From Pomphorhynchus laevis (taxonomy: Eukaryota; Acanthocephala; Palaeacanthocephala; Echinorhynchida; Pomphorhynchidae): a stretch of 64,000 bases of DNA. The translations under genes were made by a program, and so were the position numbers. The notes beneath the pieces are model-generated. The model saw only the letters and a list, made by a program, of their open reading frames with translations, ran no database searches and was not told the origin of the DNA. This document shows, piece by piece, positions 22,929 to 33,886 of the stretch. The stretch's first letter is position 1. Every line of letters starts with the position of its first letter. Location: the NCBI GenBank assembly GCA_012934845.2, contig WNNJ02001293.1, positions 62,001-126,000 of the forward strand, in the 5' to 3' direction.

Positions 22929-23028
22929 ATCGCAATTCTCTAAAGCATTAACACCATAGTATATTATATATACTGAATATCGCAATTCTCAAAAGCATTA
23001 ACACCATAGCATATTCTATATACTGAAT
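22929..23028. repeat. 50-bp unit in two tandem copies
   Basis: A unit beginning ATCGCAATTCTC and ending ATATACTGAAT occurs at 22929-22978 and 22979-23028 with about three differences. The first half of the unit matches 19600-19625, so the duplication arose after the paralogous copies separated. Confidence 0.75.
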
Positions 23029-23199
23029 GGATCATTTGTGTATGGTCAACGCTACGCAGACACTAGATATGTTTGGAATATCGTCCAAAATCTAAAAAGT
23101 TGTACCACTGTTGTTGATAACGCATGCTAAAAATCAAATGGTTGTTGACTTGATTAATCAACTACTGATATGCCTAACAATTTAATGAACGCATCAATC

Positions 23200-23490
23200 C
23201 CCAACTCGCCGAATTTGTCGATATTTTCCATAAATTTAATTTCATATTATTTGTCGATTAGTGTTTAAAATTCGTCATATAGCCTTTAATATTAAGTTTA
23301 TTTCATTTAATGTATTTATTGATTAATACTTATTTTTTAATTATTTAAGCTTAACCTTTTTAATAAGCACACTTGACTATTATTGTAATTGAAAGTTTGG
23401 ATAAAGGCTGAAAAATATTCAGAGATAAGAGTTACTAATTAATTATCAATTGCCAAATTATAAATTATTGTAGCAAATATCAATGGTAAG
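23200..23490. repeat. Old dispersed host repeat, copy 2
   Basis: Aligns by eye with 19240-19560: shared ATTATTTGTCGATTA/ATTATTCGTTGATTA, GAAATT..ATGTATTTAT and AGCTTAACCTTTTTAATA segments. Noncoding. Confidence 0.5.
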
Positions 23491-23636
23491 AATGCACGCT
23501 ATAGTAGTTCGCTAGTACACTATCCAAAATCATCAGCAATATGTTTATTGTTTATGCTCAATTCTAAGAAATATCAAGTGAACATGGCGTATTGCTACGG
23601 ATTTCTCCCCTTACTATGTTTTCGATTGTTTCAACT

Positions 23637-24005
23637 TACTGCTCCCTTAAATCACGCAATGAAATGGTTTTTAATAAGGTGGTTTGTTAAAAATTAAACA
23701 GTTATTTTAGAATTGTTTTCAATAGCATTTCAGTTAGTATTTGTTCAAATACTAATCCGAGGGCATAAAATACGTCTTATCCTTTTGTGAGTAAGAAAAT
23801 CTATTATTATTAAAATACATGCGTAGCTCATTATTATAACTTATATGACAATATCCCCAAGCATATATCCTTCGGTTGCTATTACATTGTTACATTAAAT
23901 CATCATTATTAACGTAATTTTTGAATAAGGTCATACACTTAAGTTTTCAAACACTCATAGGTAAAAAACCTTTGTTAATCTCTGAACACAAATCGTGTAG
24001 TTAAT
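23637..24005. repeat. Host segment P, copy 1
   Basis: About 370 bp that recurs in pieces at 24940-25140, 30560-30645 and 33211-33330. Relative to 24940-25140 it carries an extra 45 bp (23774-23818) bounded by AAAATAC on both sides. LINE A4 interrupts or abuts it at about 24006. Noncoding. Confidence 0.6.
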
Positions 24006-24880
24006 GTAGTTAATGAAGCGGCTGATGTCCGAGACTACGTCTTTGCACCTGCGTCCAGAGAACAGGGATGTGATATCATCAGCGTATACCAATAAACGTT
24101 GTACGCGTTAAAATATTTTAAAGAGTTCAGTAGAGGCAGCAAGATTTAAAATTTATAAAGAGGTGATCTTTGAGGCACACCCGTAAAAGGGTAGAACTGA
24201 CGCGCATCAGGGTCGTCTTCTTAATAGAATCACTTGGTGTTCAGCAATATCTCCACCCTGTTAACAATTTTCGCAGGTAACCCTAGGGACATGAGAGAAT
24301 AGATAACAAAGGGAATGGAGATGCGGTCAAATGCAGCAGAAAAATCAAGGAAAACAGCCACAGCAAGTTGATGACTATTCTCCTGACAAAACTCATGCAC
24401 TTCTCCCACAGCTGAATGGACCGAGCGACGTTTGACGAACCCATGGAAACCTGGTGGGATTAAATTTCGCATACTCAGATGATCGCGGATTCTACGCGCA
24501 AGCGCTTTTTCGTAGATTGATACGAGGGAATTTTGAATCGATATGGGCCGCAGGTCTTTAGGACATGAGACCGGATTTTTCTTAGGTAAAAATATACGTC
24601 TACTAATGTTGATGCCGGCCACATTAGATGGGGCGGCTAATAGCATTGTGACAGCCACTTCTCTTCTTTGTTCAACGGTCAAAAGATGACAGACACGAGA
24701 AGAGAGTGAAGCGACAGATTTGGATGTGCCCGGAAGAGGCCTCTAGGAGTTATGGATATCTGTAACAGATAGATTCTTACTCCTGAAGTCTCCTCAGGGC
24801 GGGATTGGCTGAGGTGATTGAGTGACTCCATAATTATGTAGGGATAGTGACTCCAAAATGCTGTTGTTGCTACCACACTT
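24006..24880 (-). mobile_element. LINE family A, copy A4 (RT fragment)
   Basis: Minus strand. The fragment covers only the RT core and adjacent linker. An open frame at 24682-24230 reads C-P-K-D-L-R-P-I-S-I-Q-N-S-L through F-H-G-F-V-K to D-F-S-A-A-F-D-R-I-S-I-P. The 3' side breaks off at about 24006 before the C-terminal region, so it is truncated at both ends. This pattern fits deletion or recombination better than ordinary 5' truncation. Confidence 0.75.
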
Positions 24881-24939
24881 CGCTTGCACCCTTCCGAAAC
24901 TGAAAAAATGCGTCTTGTGAAGTTGCAGTATTTTTTGTT

Positions 24940-25140
24940 TCTACTTACTGCTCTCTTAAATCACGTCATGAAATGTTTTAAATAAGCCGGTTTGTTAAAA
25001 ATTAAACAGTTATTTTAGAATTGTTTTCAATAGCATTTCAATTAGTATTTGTTCAAATACTAATCCCGAGGGCATAAAATACATGTGTAGCTCATTATTA
25101 TAACTTATATGGCCATATCCCCAAGCATATTGCAGTAAAG
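24940..25140. repeat. Host segment P, copy 2
   Basis: About 90% similar to 23637-23880 by eye but without the 45-bp AAAATAC-flanked piece. It continues directly into the direct repeat that begins at 25115. Confidence 0.6.
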
Positions 25141-25901
25141 ACTTGCAAGCAAAGTACATCAAAGACTAACTACTTACAATTTGGACACTGTCGTATTTGA
25201 CTTGTTAAAATCTTTGCTTAATTAAACTTAACTTACATACGCATTGTATATTCGAGTCTCTTAAAATCACATATGCTCTATGCATCTTACGCGACACACC
25301 CTCAACTGAAATCAGAATTGAGTGAATTCAACAACATTTTTAGAAGAGCCACGCACTTGGTTCCGGCAACTCGCTCCATTCCTTATCCAGTTAGACTAGA
25401 GATGTTGGGTATAAGATCTATTGAATGCGATCTGTTGATTGCAGATTTTACAATAGTGTAGATGTCGCTGCGCGTGCCTAACCATCCGTGTAAGCAAGCA
25501 GCTGTTCTGTCTTCGTGAATCCTGAATGTTAAGTGGACACGAGCTATGTCTGAAGCATCGCTCAAAGCATCGAACAAATTGCACGACAGTGATGGATCGC
25601 GTCTGTAAACGATGGAGTGGATTATCACCTGGTGTAATCAACAGCTCTTCTGCTGTGCAATTCAAAGAACGTCTAAAGCTTGACCTCGTGAACTCTTGAT
25701 GTTTTTTACGTTTTTTTCTTTTTTTTATTCGATGTAATGCTTCCTTACGAGCTTCAGCTTCCTTGGAAGTCGACATATAATAATATCCCCAAGCATATTG
25801 CAGCAAAGACTTGCAAGCAAATTACATCAAAGACTAACTACTTACAATTTGGACACTGTCGTATTTGACTTGTTAAAATCTTTGGTTAATTAAACTTACA
25901 T
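25115..25901. repeat. Direct repeat of about 120 bp flanking a LINE C fragment
   Basis: The sequence from ATATCCCCAAGCATATTGCAG through TTAATTAAACTTA is present at 25115-25235 and again at 25783-25901 with very few differences. The 550 bp between them holds the 3' end of a family C element. The repeat is too long for a target-site duplication, so a local duplication spanning the insertion is likely. Confidence 0.7.
25262..25700 (+). mobile_element. LINE family C, 3'-terminal fragment
   Basis: The plus strand reads L-Y-A-S-Y-A-T-H-P-Q, then R-R-A-T-H-L-V-P-A-T-R-S-I-P-Y, aligning with the RT C-terminal region of the longer C copy (H-R-C-T-H-L-V-G-S-I-R-S-L-P-Y at about 30090-30130). A later frame gives W-S-G-L-S-P-G-V-I-N-S and F-K-E-R-L-K-L, the usual end of CR1/Jockey-type ORF2 proteins. 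Broken and 5'-truncated. Confidence 0.65.
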
Positions 25902-26124
25902 AACTACTTACAACGAATGACAAATGGGCCGACGGAAACGTACGTCTGGAAGTACTATCTTAACTAAACCGATGCCTAATCCTCACGATCTCACGACTGA
26001 GTATAGAGAGGTTCAAATCGCATGTGACGCAAATGACTGTCAGCGTTGAACTACTTTGTCCATACCATATCATCAATCAATTGACAACGATTAGGAATTC
26101 CTCTGTGGTTTTTGCTCAGCGGTC

Positions 26125-27457
26125 ATGTTGCGCCGAATCCAGTCTGTACTGGAAACTCTTACCCATGCGGCTATTGACGTAACGCCACATGGTGACGCTG
26201 ATATTCAGCTTCTAAAGACCAATAGGCTATTGCCTAAGACAACTGATAGTGCCCTCCCGCTTAGAGGCGACATAGCTAATGTCGAATCTCCACCGTCTAC
26301 ATCTCCTGTGAATAAACTAGTTCCTACCAGGCCACGCTCCATGTCAATTGCAACCTGTGATGAGCGTGGAATTGAGGCTACTCGGAATTCCGTATAGATG
26401 CCAAATTTAGAAAATACTCTGATTAGCGAGTCCATCAACAACATCCATATTTGTTGCGGTAATAATGCCGTGGATGCTTTAGGCGGACAATTGAGTGAAT
26501 CTCAGGTATGTGTACGCGATTCTATTACTCCTACTCGCATTTGGACGTGAGGTTGTGATCGTTCAAGAATATTGAGAAATACAGCTCCTGACACCGACAC
26601 AATACAATATTTTTAAGTATGTCCAGGCAGGAGCATTGTACTTCCTCCTCAAATTCCTTCTGTCGCCATCCCAAGGAGTCGGGATTACGAGTCGGATTCA
26701 TCAAATGTATCAAAGGATGCTGTGCCGAAGATCGACACAACGGCCTAGGAAATCATACTTCACGACTTTCGGAACGATTCTAATGATGCGTCGAGTGACC
26801 GAGCCGCACGAACATCAGATCCACCAACACAATTTCACTACTATCTTTGCATGCAGCCAAAAATTCTCTACCTTACGTTGGTTGCAAGTCCCCAGCACCA
26901 GATTCTTCTGTAGGGCTCTCAGCCCCAACAACTTTGGGCAATTCGTTTCAACGGTTGCCTGCTCGTTTAAACAATACGGCACACTTTAGTGGGGTCGAAA
27001 ATACAGACAAAGCTCAAGCCGATCCTGTTGATTCTGGGGCTGGTTTGTGCGGCGGATTTGGTGTGCCTGCTAGATCGAGCGCCACTAAACGTAGCTACGA
27101 TCGCTCTAAGGCTCTCCTTTTAGCAAATGTAGTTTAGTTATCGTGGAAAGAATCCACCATGATGTACAGGCCGTAAAATTGATTCTTTCCCATGTCGTCT
27201 CCTCATGCCTTCCCAATTCAGTGGAAATCTGTGTTCGCAATGTCTTTAGACTAGGGAAGCGCAAGTCCGAGGAAAGTCAAAGGCTGTTGAAAGTGATTTT
27301 CCATTCGCCCGATAATTGTGCCACCATAGTCTCACATTCGTACCATCTGAAAGGTTCTCCTATTATGATCCTTAGAAACCTTTCTTGTGACGACAGGTTA
27401 AAGTTAAGAGAGGCTAAATTCTGCGTCGAAGAATCGAAGCTGGTCATACGAATTTAA
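26125..27457 (+). pseudogene. LINE C ORF1 remnants
   Basis: Three open blocks: 26125-26394, 26847-27134 and 27143-27457. The last contains S-V-E-I-C-V-R-N-V-F-R-L-G-K-R-K, then L-L-K-V-I-F and L-K-G-S-P-I-M-I-L-R-N-L-S. This is the R-L-G-K...L-K-V...D-L-S pattern of the C-terminal RNA-binding part of CR1-type ORF1 proteins. The first blocks are Pro/Ser-rich and low complexity, as expected for ORF1 N-termini. Frames differ between blocks. Confidence 0.6.
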
Positions 27458-27599
27458 CCATTAAGGATTTTTGAATAGTGCGACGAAGAATTTCTACCTC
27501 ATTCCAAGTAAAACCCAACTTGGTTTCACCTGGTGGTGCCCTTTCCCATCTTTCCGTTGCTACCGCAACGAGCGTTTCTGCTATGTAAACAATTTACGC

Positions 27600-28272
27600 T
27601 CAGTTGTTGTGGTCGACTTACCAAGGCACCCATCGTCTAGTACTCATTGCCATAAACTTCACATTGTTTATTTGAATGCTCTCAGTTTATGCAATAAAAT
27701 CGACGAATTACGTTTAAGGTCATCCAAACTTCAGCCAGACATCATTGCTATCACTGAAACGTGGCTCCACCCAGATATTCTAGACAGTGGAATAGCGCTC
27801 GATGGATATGCACACTTACGTGCAGACCGACTATCATCCATGGGGGTGGCGTCGTTCTTTATGCTAAAGATCTCCTATTTTTCAAAACCATTGAGTCTTC
27901 GTGTGGGCAAGATTTCAGCTCTGACTTACTGTGGGCCACTTCTAGGGTCACTGCAATTAGTGCCTTCACTATAGGCCTGTTCTATCGCCCCCTTAGTCGC
28001 CCGTCTCGGATATTTGTAATTCATTACTCATGCACGCATCATCTGGTTCACCTACATTTATTCTGGGCGACTTCAATATGCCGCACATCGATTGGGACTT
28101 GATGATCCCCACTTCTCGCTGTGACGTCAACACTTCAAGCTTATTGGATACCTTCATCTTTCTCGACCTTACTCAGCATGTAATGGAATTCGCACGTGTT
28201 CGAGGATCAAGTAGCTCAATTTTAGATCTATGCCTCTCTAGTAGTGAGCATCTGGTGAATCTTATAGAGTAG
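27600..28272 (+). pseudogene. LINE C ORF2: APE-type endonuclease part
   Basis: Landmarks are Y-L-N-A-L-S-L-C-N-K-I-D-E-L, P-D-I-I-A-I-T-E-T-W-L (catalytic Glu), G-Y-A-H-L-R-A-D-R, and in a second frame F-I-L-G-D-F-N-M-P-H-I-D-W. Then S-I-L-D-L-C-L near 28225 marks the terminal S-x-L-D-L motif. Together they cover nearly the full endonuclease domain, with frame breaks. Confidence 0.7.
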
Positions 28273-28962
28273 TTTCCTCCTCTCGGCTGCAGCGATCATC
28301 GTCTTTGATCCATTCGATCTTCTCTAATGGGTCGTTCTCGCAATTCATGCCAGTCCTTAAATATGCACAAAACCGAATATTCTAAACTGAGGGAGTCGTT
28401 GTTCCGAGTAGTATGGCCAAATCCCTCACTACACGGAATTGAGTTAGCATGGCATTTTTTCAAGTGTACTCTACAGGATGCCATTAGCTATCATAGCCCG
28501 GTTAAACGATCCTTTAGTGTTGCCTATCGTCCACTCTGGATTGATCGTCAGGTCAACAGTGCCATAAAATTGCGTGACCGCAAATTCCAGAATTTAAAAT
28601 GCAAATTCCAAAAATTTAAAAATGGCCATTTTTCCTACCGACTGTACAAACAGAAAAGAAACTTTGCAACATCATTAAAAAGATCCAAGCGCAAGCATTT
28701 CATTGATTCCCTCTGCCGATGTTGCTTGGGCAACTCATCTCGTTTCTTCAAACATCTCAGGTCCCATCGAAAGCCCGGAAATATAATTCCATGTCTCGCA
28801 AACGTACAAGGGACAATTCTAAATGACCCGAAACTCATTGCAGAGGAATTCAGCATTCACTACTCAAATATCGCATCCGCGGTCCCTTCGTCTTGCAACT
28901 ATACCCGGTTTTCTGGTCTCCCGAATCATAGATGATGCGTATTTGATTTCAGCGAGTGAGAC

Positions 28963-29670
28963 GTGTTGGAAGTACTGAGACAGCTGCCGAATTCACTTGC
29001 TGCTGGTCTTGACAGTTTGTCTCCCTTACTTTTTTATGAATCAGCTGATATCTTATGTAGACCGCTTTTTCAATTATTTCAGTGTTCGATATCTAGCGGC
29101 ATAATTCATAATAACTGGAAAAAGTCTCTGGTTCTTTCACTGTTCAAGAAGGGCGAACGTACTTCTGTGAATAATTACCGACCTATCAGTCTTACTTGTG
29201 TGGCTTGTAAAGTTCTCGAAAAACTAATTGATAAAGCTCTCCGTTTACACCTTGAAAATCTCAATATATTCAGTGATGTACAACATGGCTTCAGGAAGAA
29301 CAGATCTACGATCACCAATCTTGCAACATCAAGACACAGTTGGGCTGATTCCATGCGATCAGATGTTGGACTCGATATGCTTTTCTTTGATTCGTCTAAA
29401 GCCTTCGACTATGTGAAACATGACATTCTACTCTCAGCACTTTGGCACTACGGTATCAGAGGTCCTATCCATAGAAGACTGCATTCATTCCTAACACCTC
29501 GTTTCTTCGCTGCCAAAATTGGCGGTGTCTTGTCTGAATGGCGTCCTATGTTTGTAGGGGTTCCTCAGGGGTGTGTAATCAGCCCACTACTCTTCAACGA
29601 CTACATCAACTCACTCCCTTCTGTCATAAATTCACAGTGTCTTCTGTACGCTGACGACCTCAAAATATGA
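28963..29670 (+). pseudogene. LINE C ORF2: reverse transcriptase core
   Basis: An open stretch of 235 codons: N-N-Y-R-P-I-S-L-T, Q-H-G-F-R-K-N-R-S, F-F-D-S-S-K-A-F-D-Y-V-K-H, G-V-P-Q-G-C-V-I-S-P-L-L-F and L-L-Y-A-D-D-L-K-I. All catalytic aspartates are present. The frame closes directly after the YADD box, and the C-terminal region continues in another frame from about 29850. Typical CR1/Jockey-group RT. Confidence 0.8.
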
Positions 29671-30559
29671 CGTTCATTGAATAGTCCCAGTGATGTAACT
29701 ATACTCCAGAAAGATGTCGAGATGGTTTCTCGATGGTGCAATGCTGTCGGACTCAAAGTGAACCCTGCGAAATGTTTCCACCTACATTTTGGAAAAGGGA
29801 CCTTCAGTTGTAGCTACTGAATTGATGGCTGTCATATTGTAAAGGTCTCGCAAATGTCGAACCTGGGTGTGATTGTAAGTAGTGACTTAGGCTCCCGCTC
29901 TCATGTCGATCATGTTGTAAGCAAGTGCGTTCGCCTCCTCGGTCTAATACGTAGAGTGCTCGGTCATCTTGATTCTGTAGGATTGCGTACCCTTTACCAA
30001 TGCGCAATCCTCTCACACATGATGTATGGGTCCGTCGTTGCTCACACTCAGTTCCAGCTTGAGCCGGACGCTTACGAACGCATTCTCCATCGGTGCACAC
30101 ATTTGGTGGGGTCCATACGTTCGTTACCTTACGAGGAACGCCTGCGCTGTCTTGACGTTACCCCGGTGAAAATTTTACTAAAATTTAATGATCTGATGTT
30201 CGTGTGAAGGTGCTTGACCACCCCAGGCCACTGTTGCAAGGAAAGGTTTGAGCTAAGAACCAGCGATCGCCTACGTGGTCACAACTATATGCTGAAGAGA
30301 ATACGAGCCTGCAATAAACGAATATCAACAATCCATGAAAGAATTGTACCTATCTGGAATGGTCTACTTGCTGTGACGATAAATGATAACCTGGGGAGTT
30401 TTAAACGACGGTTGCGAAATTACCTCAGGATGCGTTGTCGTCATGCCTGAATTGCACATTATTTCGTTTTTAATTTTTAATTTTAAATTTTTATTCTGTT
30501 TTTCCTGTTGTGAACCAACATGTTCGAGCTGTTCAAGATCTTTTTGTTGTCGAAAATAT

Positions 30560-33330
30560 AATAATATGCCTTTCGGCTGCTATTACATTGTTACATGAAA
30601 TCATTATTATTAACGTAAATTTTGAATAAGGCCATACACTTAAGTTTTCATTTTTATTTTCGCATTGTCCGAAAAAATAAAAAGTGTACACGTTGGTGCT
30701 ACAAAGGAAAGCGTTTTTGCTGCTGAAATGATTCAAAACTCAACAAATCACAACGAAATCTCCTCAAAACTAGGTATACTCTCAAATTGTAACCACAATG
30801 AAACGGTAAGTGACGTTTCTTTGTTTGTTAATGAGGAAGAGTTACTCCCCCAGTCAAAAAAATCATCAAATTTGGCTATAATTACGGCAACTAAGCCAAT
30901 CGAGAAACATCTTTTGTTCCGTACATTCATACGGGAGTTTGTTCTAAAGTTTAATAATAGAGTTGTTTTCAACAACGTAAAAATTTTTGACAACTCCCTG
31001 AGAGTCTCTTTTGCGTCATTAGATCTACTAAATGAATATTATCAGTATTTCTTGGAAAACCTGTCATTAACTGATTGAATAATGCTAAAACCAATAATGG
31101 CCTCTATTGAAATCACCAATTTCTTCCTCCAAATGGAGGTCGAGGATCTTGAGTTACTTCAAAGCAAATTTGGCCTATCCAATTTGCGTCAACTTAAGGG
31201 GAGGGATGGAGCTGACCTCCCTATCGCTTTTTGATCGTCAGAAATTAATAACGGAAAATTGAGATCTATGAATAAAACAAATCCTTTTCTGGGATATAAT
31301 TTATTATTTCAAATGATAGATCAAGATGACATGACCTATCCTCACTGCGCCTCCTGCCACAAGTGGGGACACTAAAAATCGTCTTGCAATTCAACACCGC
31401 ACTGTGGGGTGTGTGGTAAAGATAATTGCCATAATTTACTAAAAGGTGAAAAATGTGTTTCCCAACCAGCCTGCTCTAATTGTAATGGATCTCATCCGGC
31501 TTGGTCCCGACGCTGTCCAGCATTCAAGAATTACAAAAAAAATATTCATTACTGGGAACCGGCCTAAATCTTTCGCCGAAGCTTCAAAGACTCAAAGTAA
31601 TGATAGACAAATGTCTGATTCTGATATATTGAAAATCGTCATCCTAAAAAAACAATGAAGCCATTGAAGCAATGCAACGCATGATTGAACCACTTGTTTC
31701 GGCCTTCCTAGTCTCGGCACCAGCGCCGGCCGATCAGAGTGGCTTTGACCACTTTGATCAATGTCCACTTTGACCCAATCAGTGAGTTTCTTCCAGGCAG
31801 CTATCCAACGCTTCCCCCGAATTGGTAATGAGAGTTTAACCGAATTTAATTCCTACCTCTTTTCGCAAGCTACCGCGTTGCTTTCGACAACCTTTAAAGG
31901 TCGCATTTTCAATCCCACTCTGACAAAACTCAAGGTTCTAGCTAAACGGCTAAAGCTCCCTAATCTCTCTTGCTCCGCAAGACAGACCCTCTCAAATGAA
32001 TACTGGCGCACCAGATATTGGTTCTAGCTGAGTGGGTATAGGGCGAGCATTTCTCGTCTTAACCCTTCTCAGTCTTCATTTTGGAAGATATTCAAGAAGG
32101 AGAAGTTTGTTTGTTGGAGGGATAGGGCTTTGGGTTGGATCAGTAGCATATGCCTTGATAAAGTTTTGAAGGAGTCCCTAGCCCTTCACAATTATGGAGC
32201 CACGCAATCTCCGCAACCAATCCCGCCTTGGGGAGACTTCAGGAGTAGAGACTTATCTGTCACAGATATTCTCAACGCCTGGGGGCCTCTTCCGGGCACC
32301 TCCAAAACCGTCGCTCCACTCTCTTCCCGTGTCTGTCAGCTTTTGACAGCCGATCAAAGAAGGGAGGTGGCCGTCACAATGCTATTAGCCACCCCATCCG
32401 ATGTGGCCGGCATCAACATTAGCAAGAGAATTTTTATTCCAAAAAAGTTTCCGGTATCTTGTCCAAAAGACCTACGGCCCATTTCGATTCAGAATTCCCT
32501 CGTCTCGATCTACGAAAAAGCGCTTGCGCGTAGAATCCGCGATCATCTGATTAGGCGAAATTTAATCACACCTGGTTTCCATGGGTTTGTCAAAGGTCGC
32601 TTGGTCCATTCAGCAGTTAATGAAGTGCATCGGTTTTGTCAGGAGAACTGTCATCAGCTAACTGTGGCTGTTTTTCTTGATTTTTCCGCTGCATTTGACC
32701 GCATCTCAATTCCCTTTGTTATCTCTTCTCTCAGGTCCCTAGGGTTGCCTGCGAGAATCGTTAACAGGGTGAAGATACTGCTGTACACCAAGTGATTTTA
32801 TTATGAAGACGACCCTGATACGCGAAACGTATCCTGAAGAGAGCTAGGTCGGCTCTGAAACGGGCACAGCGTCTGTCGTTGAATGGGAAAACCCAGGTAC
32901 GCCATTGGGGTACCTGGGCTATCTCGTGATTATTCTTCTTCTCAAGAGGACGTCCCCCTGAGCAAATGCTAAGGTTTCTTAAGCTCATCGTCTTTCGTTT
33001 ACACAGCATCTTCCGCACCGATTGGATTCTTTGGGGGTGAAAGACCCCGGGTGGTTTAATCGGAAAGCGGCGTGTTGGATTTGTTGGCGGGGGCTTAGAT
33101 CCCCATAGATTTAAGGCCAGAATAAAGGTGAATACTCCGATAATAATGATCATGATGATTCGCTTCGGAACTATTTATCTTAGACTATTTATCGGTTATA
33201 ATTATTTATTTATCCTTTTGTGAGTAAGAAAATCTATTATTATTAAGTTTTCAAACACTCATCGGTAAAAACCTTTGTTAATCCCTGAACACAAATTGTG
33301 TAGTTAATGGAGGAACTTTTTAAAGTTCGT
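30560..33330. repeat. Host segment P, copy 3, split by LINE A3
   Basis: Segment P sequence is present at about 30560-30645 (ending TTAAGTTTTCA) and again at 33211-33330 (starting TATCCTTTTGTGAGTAAG and containing AAGTTTTCAAACACTC). The two parts bracket LINE A3. They do not join simply, because a piece of P is duplicated on the far side, so duplication or rearrangement accompanied the insertion. Confidence 0.5.
30646..33130 (+). mobile_element. LINE family A, copy A3, lacking the endonuclease
   Basis: Plus strand. ORF1 is well preserved at 30665-31078 (V-H-V-G-A-T-K-E-S near the start) and 31080-31660, where the knuckles read C-N-G-S-H-P-A-W-S-R-R-C in frame pieces. At about 31740 the sequence jumps straight into the linker between endonuclease and RT. 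Linker and RT read openly at 31761-32795 (D-F-S-A-A-F-D-R-I-S). The segment with the GVPQG and YADD boxes is missing between 32800 and 32830, where the sequence passes to the C-terminal region. This copy therefore has two internal deletions. Confidence 0.75.
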
Positions 33331-33715
33331 CTGCTATATCTGCAACGGCATAAAACAATGTTGAATCATTTCAATAATTAAAAATTTCTCTGATCGTTTC
33401 CCACTTAATCACTTTCTAATGTGAATATGAACTATTAAAAGTACTTAAGTATAATTTAAATCTGTATGGTGTTTTAAAAAAACCGGGAACAATAATTAAA
33501 ATTAGGCCAAAATTTCCAAACTAAAAATGTATATCGACTTTCATTTTTTAGGATAATAACATTTTTGTTCTATTTTTTAGCATTGAAAGATTTACAGAGA
33601 ACGATACAATGAAGCATTGTTACGCATATTACCAAAGTGCATTACGACATTTCATAAAACACGCTTATCATTTTCAATAGACAATATACGATTAAAAAAG
33701 ATTCATCACACTACA

Positions 33716-33886
33716 ATGCTAGAAAGATTTAGGGTCTGGATAGCTCTGCTATATCTGTTTGCCAATTCACTTTTCGGATTCGCTTTAGTTCTGTTTCCTG
33801 CGCTTGTGTTCATTTCACCATTAAGTCTCAATTTATTCTATAAATGGGTCGATTTCAGCATGTCGCTCTGGCTGAGAAACACTGTT
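33716..33886 (+). CDS. LCLAT1: LCLAT1-like exon 1 (coding part)
   Basis: 57 codons, M-L-E-R-F-R-V-W to L-R-N-T-V. It contains the N-terminal hydrophobic helix and ends phase 0 at a GTAAGT donor. The open frame extends upstream without an ATG. Confidence 0.85.

Larger units (their letters stand above)
25905..30470 (+). mobile_element. LINE family C (CR1/Jockey-type), near full length but broken
   Basis: About 4.5 kb on the plus strand. ORF1 remnants at 26125-27457 are followed by ORF2 with an endonuclease (about 27600-28272), a linker (28327-28935), RT (28963-29670) and a C-terminal region (29850-30450). The order and motifs match CR1/Jockey-group non-LTR elements. It is more GC-rich than the surrounding DNA. 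Stops and frame changes separate every domain, so it is inactive. The 5' boundary is only approximate. Confidence 0.8.

Noticed and set aside
25396-25806. 136-codon minus-strand frame
   Set aside because: It is the antisense of the family C LINE 3' end and runs into a poly-Lys low-complexity segment.
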